This document shows positions 4,111-5,508 of a DNA stretch of 5,508 bases, piece by piece. The position numbers and the translations under genes are program-made. The stretch's first letter is position 1. The number at the start of each line of letters is the position of its first letter. Below the pieces are notes generated by a model, which had not been told where the DNA came from, searched no databases, and worked only from the letters and a program-made list of their open reading frames with translations. The DNA is from CAYZYO01 sp964482585 (GTDB lineage Bacteria > Bacillota > Syntrophomonadia > Syntrophomonadales > Syntrophomonadaceae): assembly GCA_964482585.1 (NCBI GenBank), contig CAYZYO010000128.1, positions 1 through 5,508 on the forward strand, given 5' to 3'.

Positions 4111-5508
4111 ATGGTAAAAGAAGGCCAGATGATAGGTGGAGTTGAAAGAACTAACCGTGAAGAGTTTAAAAAAGAAGCCCTGCAGGATCCAAAAAACGTC
4201 AAGGGGAAAAAGGGAGATATTATAGTAAAAAACGGGTTAGCAGCTGACCAACCTTTTCCTATTTCAAAGAGCATAGCGTCAGCTGAGAAAAGTGAGTTGG
4301 GTAGAATAGATATTGATATAGAACTGCTTAAACTCATCCCACCTCCGGTTATTCGTATGCATAAAGTCCTACCAATAAGTAAGGATCGAAATACCATTAC
4401 CCTGGCTATGGCTGATCCTTTAAATCAAAGAATTATCGATGATATAAGAATGGCAACGGGATTAGAAGTAATACCGGTCCTAGCCGATAAAAAGGATATC
4501 GAGATTGCTATTCGCCAGATTTTAGCCTTTAAGATAGATCCCAATATGGTAAGAATTTTAAAAAGCTTAAAACAAGATCGGATAGGTGCACTCTCTAAAA
4601 CAGATATGCAGCTTAAAAACATAGATGATGCTGCACCGTTTGTAGGTATTGTAAACACCATCGTAATCCAGGCAGTCCAGGGACTATGCAGTGATATTCA
4701 TATAGAACCGGGCGAGAAGGATATCCGGGTGCGTTTTCGCCTGGATGGAGAACTTTATGAGGTTTTGACTTTACCTCTTAATACCCTGGGGCCAGTAATT
4801 TCCAGGTTAAAAATCTTGGCTTCAATTGATATCGCGGAAAAGAGGGTTCCCCAGGATGGGCGCATCCGCATGAACATTGAAGACAGGGAAGTAGATTTCC
4901 GGGTATCAACACTACCTACTATATATGGTGAAAAAGTAGTGCTGCGCATATTAGATCGGGAAAATGCCCTGATAAGTGTGGATCAATTGGGCCTGAGTAT
5001 TAAAACCCGGGAGCGTTTACTAAGGTTGTGTTATCGACCGTATGGAATGATACTGGTTACCGGGCCTACCGGTTCAGGTAAGACTACCACCCTTTATTCG
5101 ATTTTAGAAGAGATAAATAGCAAAACTAAAAACATTATTACTCTTGAAGACCCGGTTGAGTATTATCTAAAAGGGATTAATCAGGTACAGATTAATCAAA
5201 AAGCGGGGTTAAATTTTGCCAGCGGCTTGCGTTTTATTTTAAGACAGGACCCGGATATTATAATGGTGGGGGAAATCCGTGACCGCGAAACTGCCGAATT
5301 AACGGTACAAACGGCATTAACCGGGCACCTGGTTTTTTCTACTTTGCATACTAATAATGCGTCTACTACCATTGTTCGCTTAATTGATATGGGAATAGAG
5401 AATTTTCTGGTGGCAGGTTCAGTTGCTGGAATTATATCGCAGCGATTAGTGAGGCGTTTATGTATAAAATGCCGGGAAAAATACCTTCTTGATGAAGAAG
5501 CAGCAGTG
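4111..5508 (+). CDS. pilB: Type IV pilus / type II secretion assembly ATPase PilB/GspE (3' end outside window)
   Basis: The frame runs from ATG 4111 to the right edge without a stop (466 residues). This start has GGAG at 4099-4102, eight bases upstream. An in-frame ATG at 4084 and a GTG at 4072 lack a site, and a stop lies at 4060. Residues about 70-140 form an MshEN (T2SSE N-terminal) domain: LLKLIPPPV, ITLAMADPLNQ, IDDIRMATGLEVIPVLA. The ATPase core shows SDIHIEP (194-200), arginines in IRVRFRLDG (205-213), RVPQDGRI (245-252), Walker A GPTGSGKT (318-325), the Asp box EDPVEY (346-351), Walker B LRQDPDIIMVGEIRD (377-391) and the His box GHLVFSTLH (405-413). The first CxxC of the zinc motif is at 451-454; the second pair would lie beyond the edge. 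The protein is a cytoplasmic hexameric motor that drives pilin or pseudopilin polymerisation. PilB is favoured in a Gram-positive, but GspE naming is equally possible. Further pil genes are expected downstream. Confidence 0.92.
   Translation, partial: MVKEGQMIGGVERTNREEFKKEALQDPKNVKGKKGDIIVKNGLAADQPFPISKSIASAEKSELGRIDIDIELLKLIPPPVIRMHKVLPISKDRNTITLAMADPLNQRIIDDIRMATGLEVIPVLADKKDIEIAIRQILAFKIDPNMVRILKSLKQDRIGALSKTDMQLKNIDDAAPFVGIVNTIVIQAVQGLCSDIHIEPGEKDIRVRFRLDGELYEVLTLPLNTLGPVISRLKILASIDIAEKRVPQDGRIRMNIEDREVDFRVSTLPTIYGEKVVLRILDRENALISVDQLGLSIKTRERLLRLCYRPYGMILVTGPTGSGKTTTLYSILEEINSKTKNIITLEDPVEYYLKGINQVQINQKAGLNFASGLRFILRQDPDIIMVGEIRDRETAELTVQTALTGHLVFSTLHTNNASTTIVRLIDMGIENFLVAGSVAGIISQRLVRRLCIKCREKYLLDEEAAV

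Noticed and set aside
3996..4949. Minus-strand open frames opposite the pilB gene
   Set aside because: They are shadows of the strong PilB frame, have no ribosome binding sites and encode low-complexity serine/isoleucine-rich sequence.

Overview
The window looks like chromosomal DNA from a low- to mid-GC anaerobic Firmicute of the Clostridia type, perhaps a syntrophomonad or Peptococcaceae relative. This rests on a DUF421 + DUF4363 gene pair, strong GGAGG-type ribosome binding sites, frequent TTG/GTG starts, and exported proteins resembling the SipW/TasA-like class next to a Gram-positive-style PilB. The genus cannot be fixed from the sequence alone.

Layout: (1) Positions 1-2287, plus strand: the 3' end of a gene for a TasA/camelysin-like exported protein. 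It is followed 38 nt later by a gene with a TTG start for a 596-residue exported protein. That protein has an N-terminal membrane/signal segment, a beta-sandwich-like region and about six ~50-residue units predicted to form a parallel beta-helix resembling filamentous haemagglutinin. The two genes are probably co-transcribed and encode cell-surface or matrix proteins. (2) Positions 2343-3542, minus strand: a DUF421 (YetF-like) membrane protein followed by a DUF4363 membrane-anchored protein. This recurring Firmicute pair is of unknown function and converges on the surface-protein genes. (3) Positions 3543-4110: a long divergent intergenic region rich in short repeats. It has a CACAGATGAA-type motif, a degenerate CTTATACTGTA tandem repeat, a 70-nt inverted-repeat element, a 14-bp perfect palindrome and a consensus TATAAT box. 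(4) Positions 4111 to the end, plus strand: a pilB/gspE-type assembly ATPase, cut by the window edge just after the first CxxC of its zinc motif.

The most notable non-coding signal is a dispersed palindromic repeat. One arm is at 3845-3872, and a diverged copy at 2788-2815 lies between the DUF421 and DUF4363 genes. A C:G pair in one is replaced by A:T in the other, so the palindrome is kept, which suggests selection on the hairpin or a palindrome-dependent mobility mechanism (REP/MITE-like). No CRISPR array, rRNA, tRNA or complete transposase gene was seen, and nothing here clearly forms a wholly new system. The beta-helix protein and the repeat family are the parts most worth following up.
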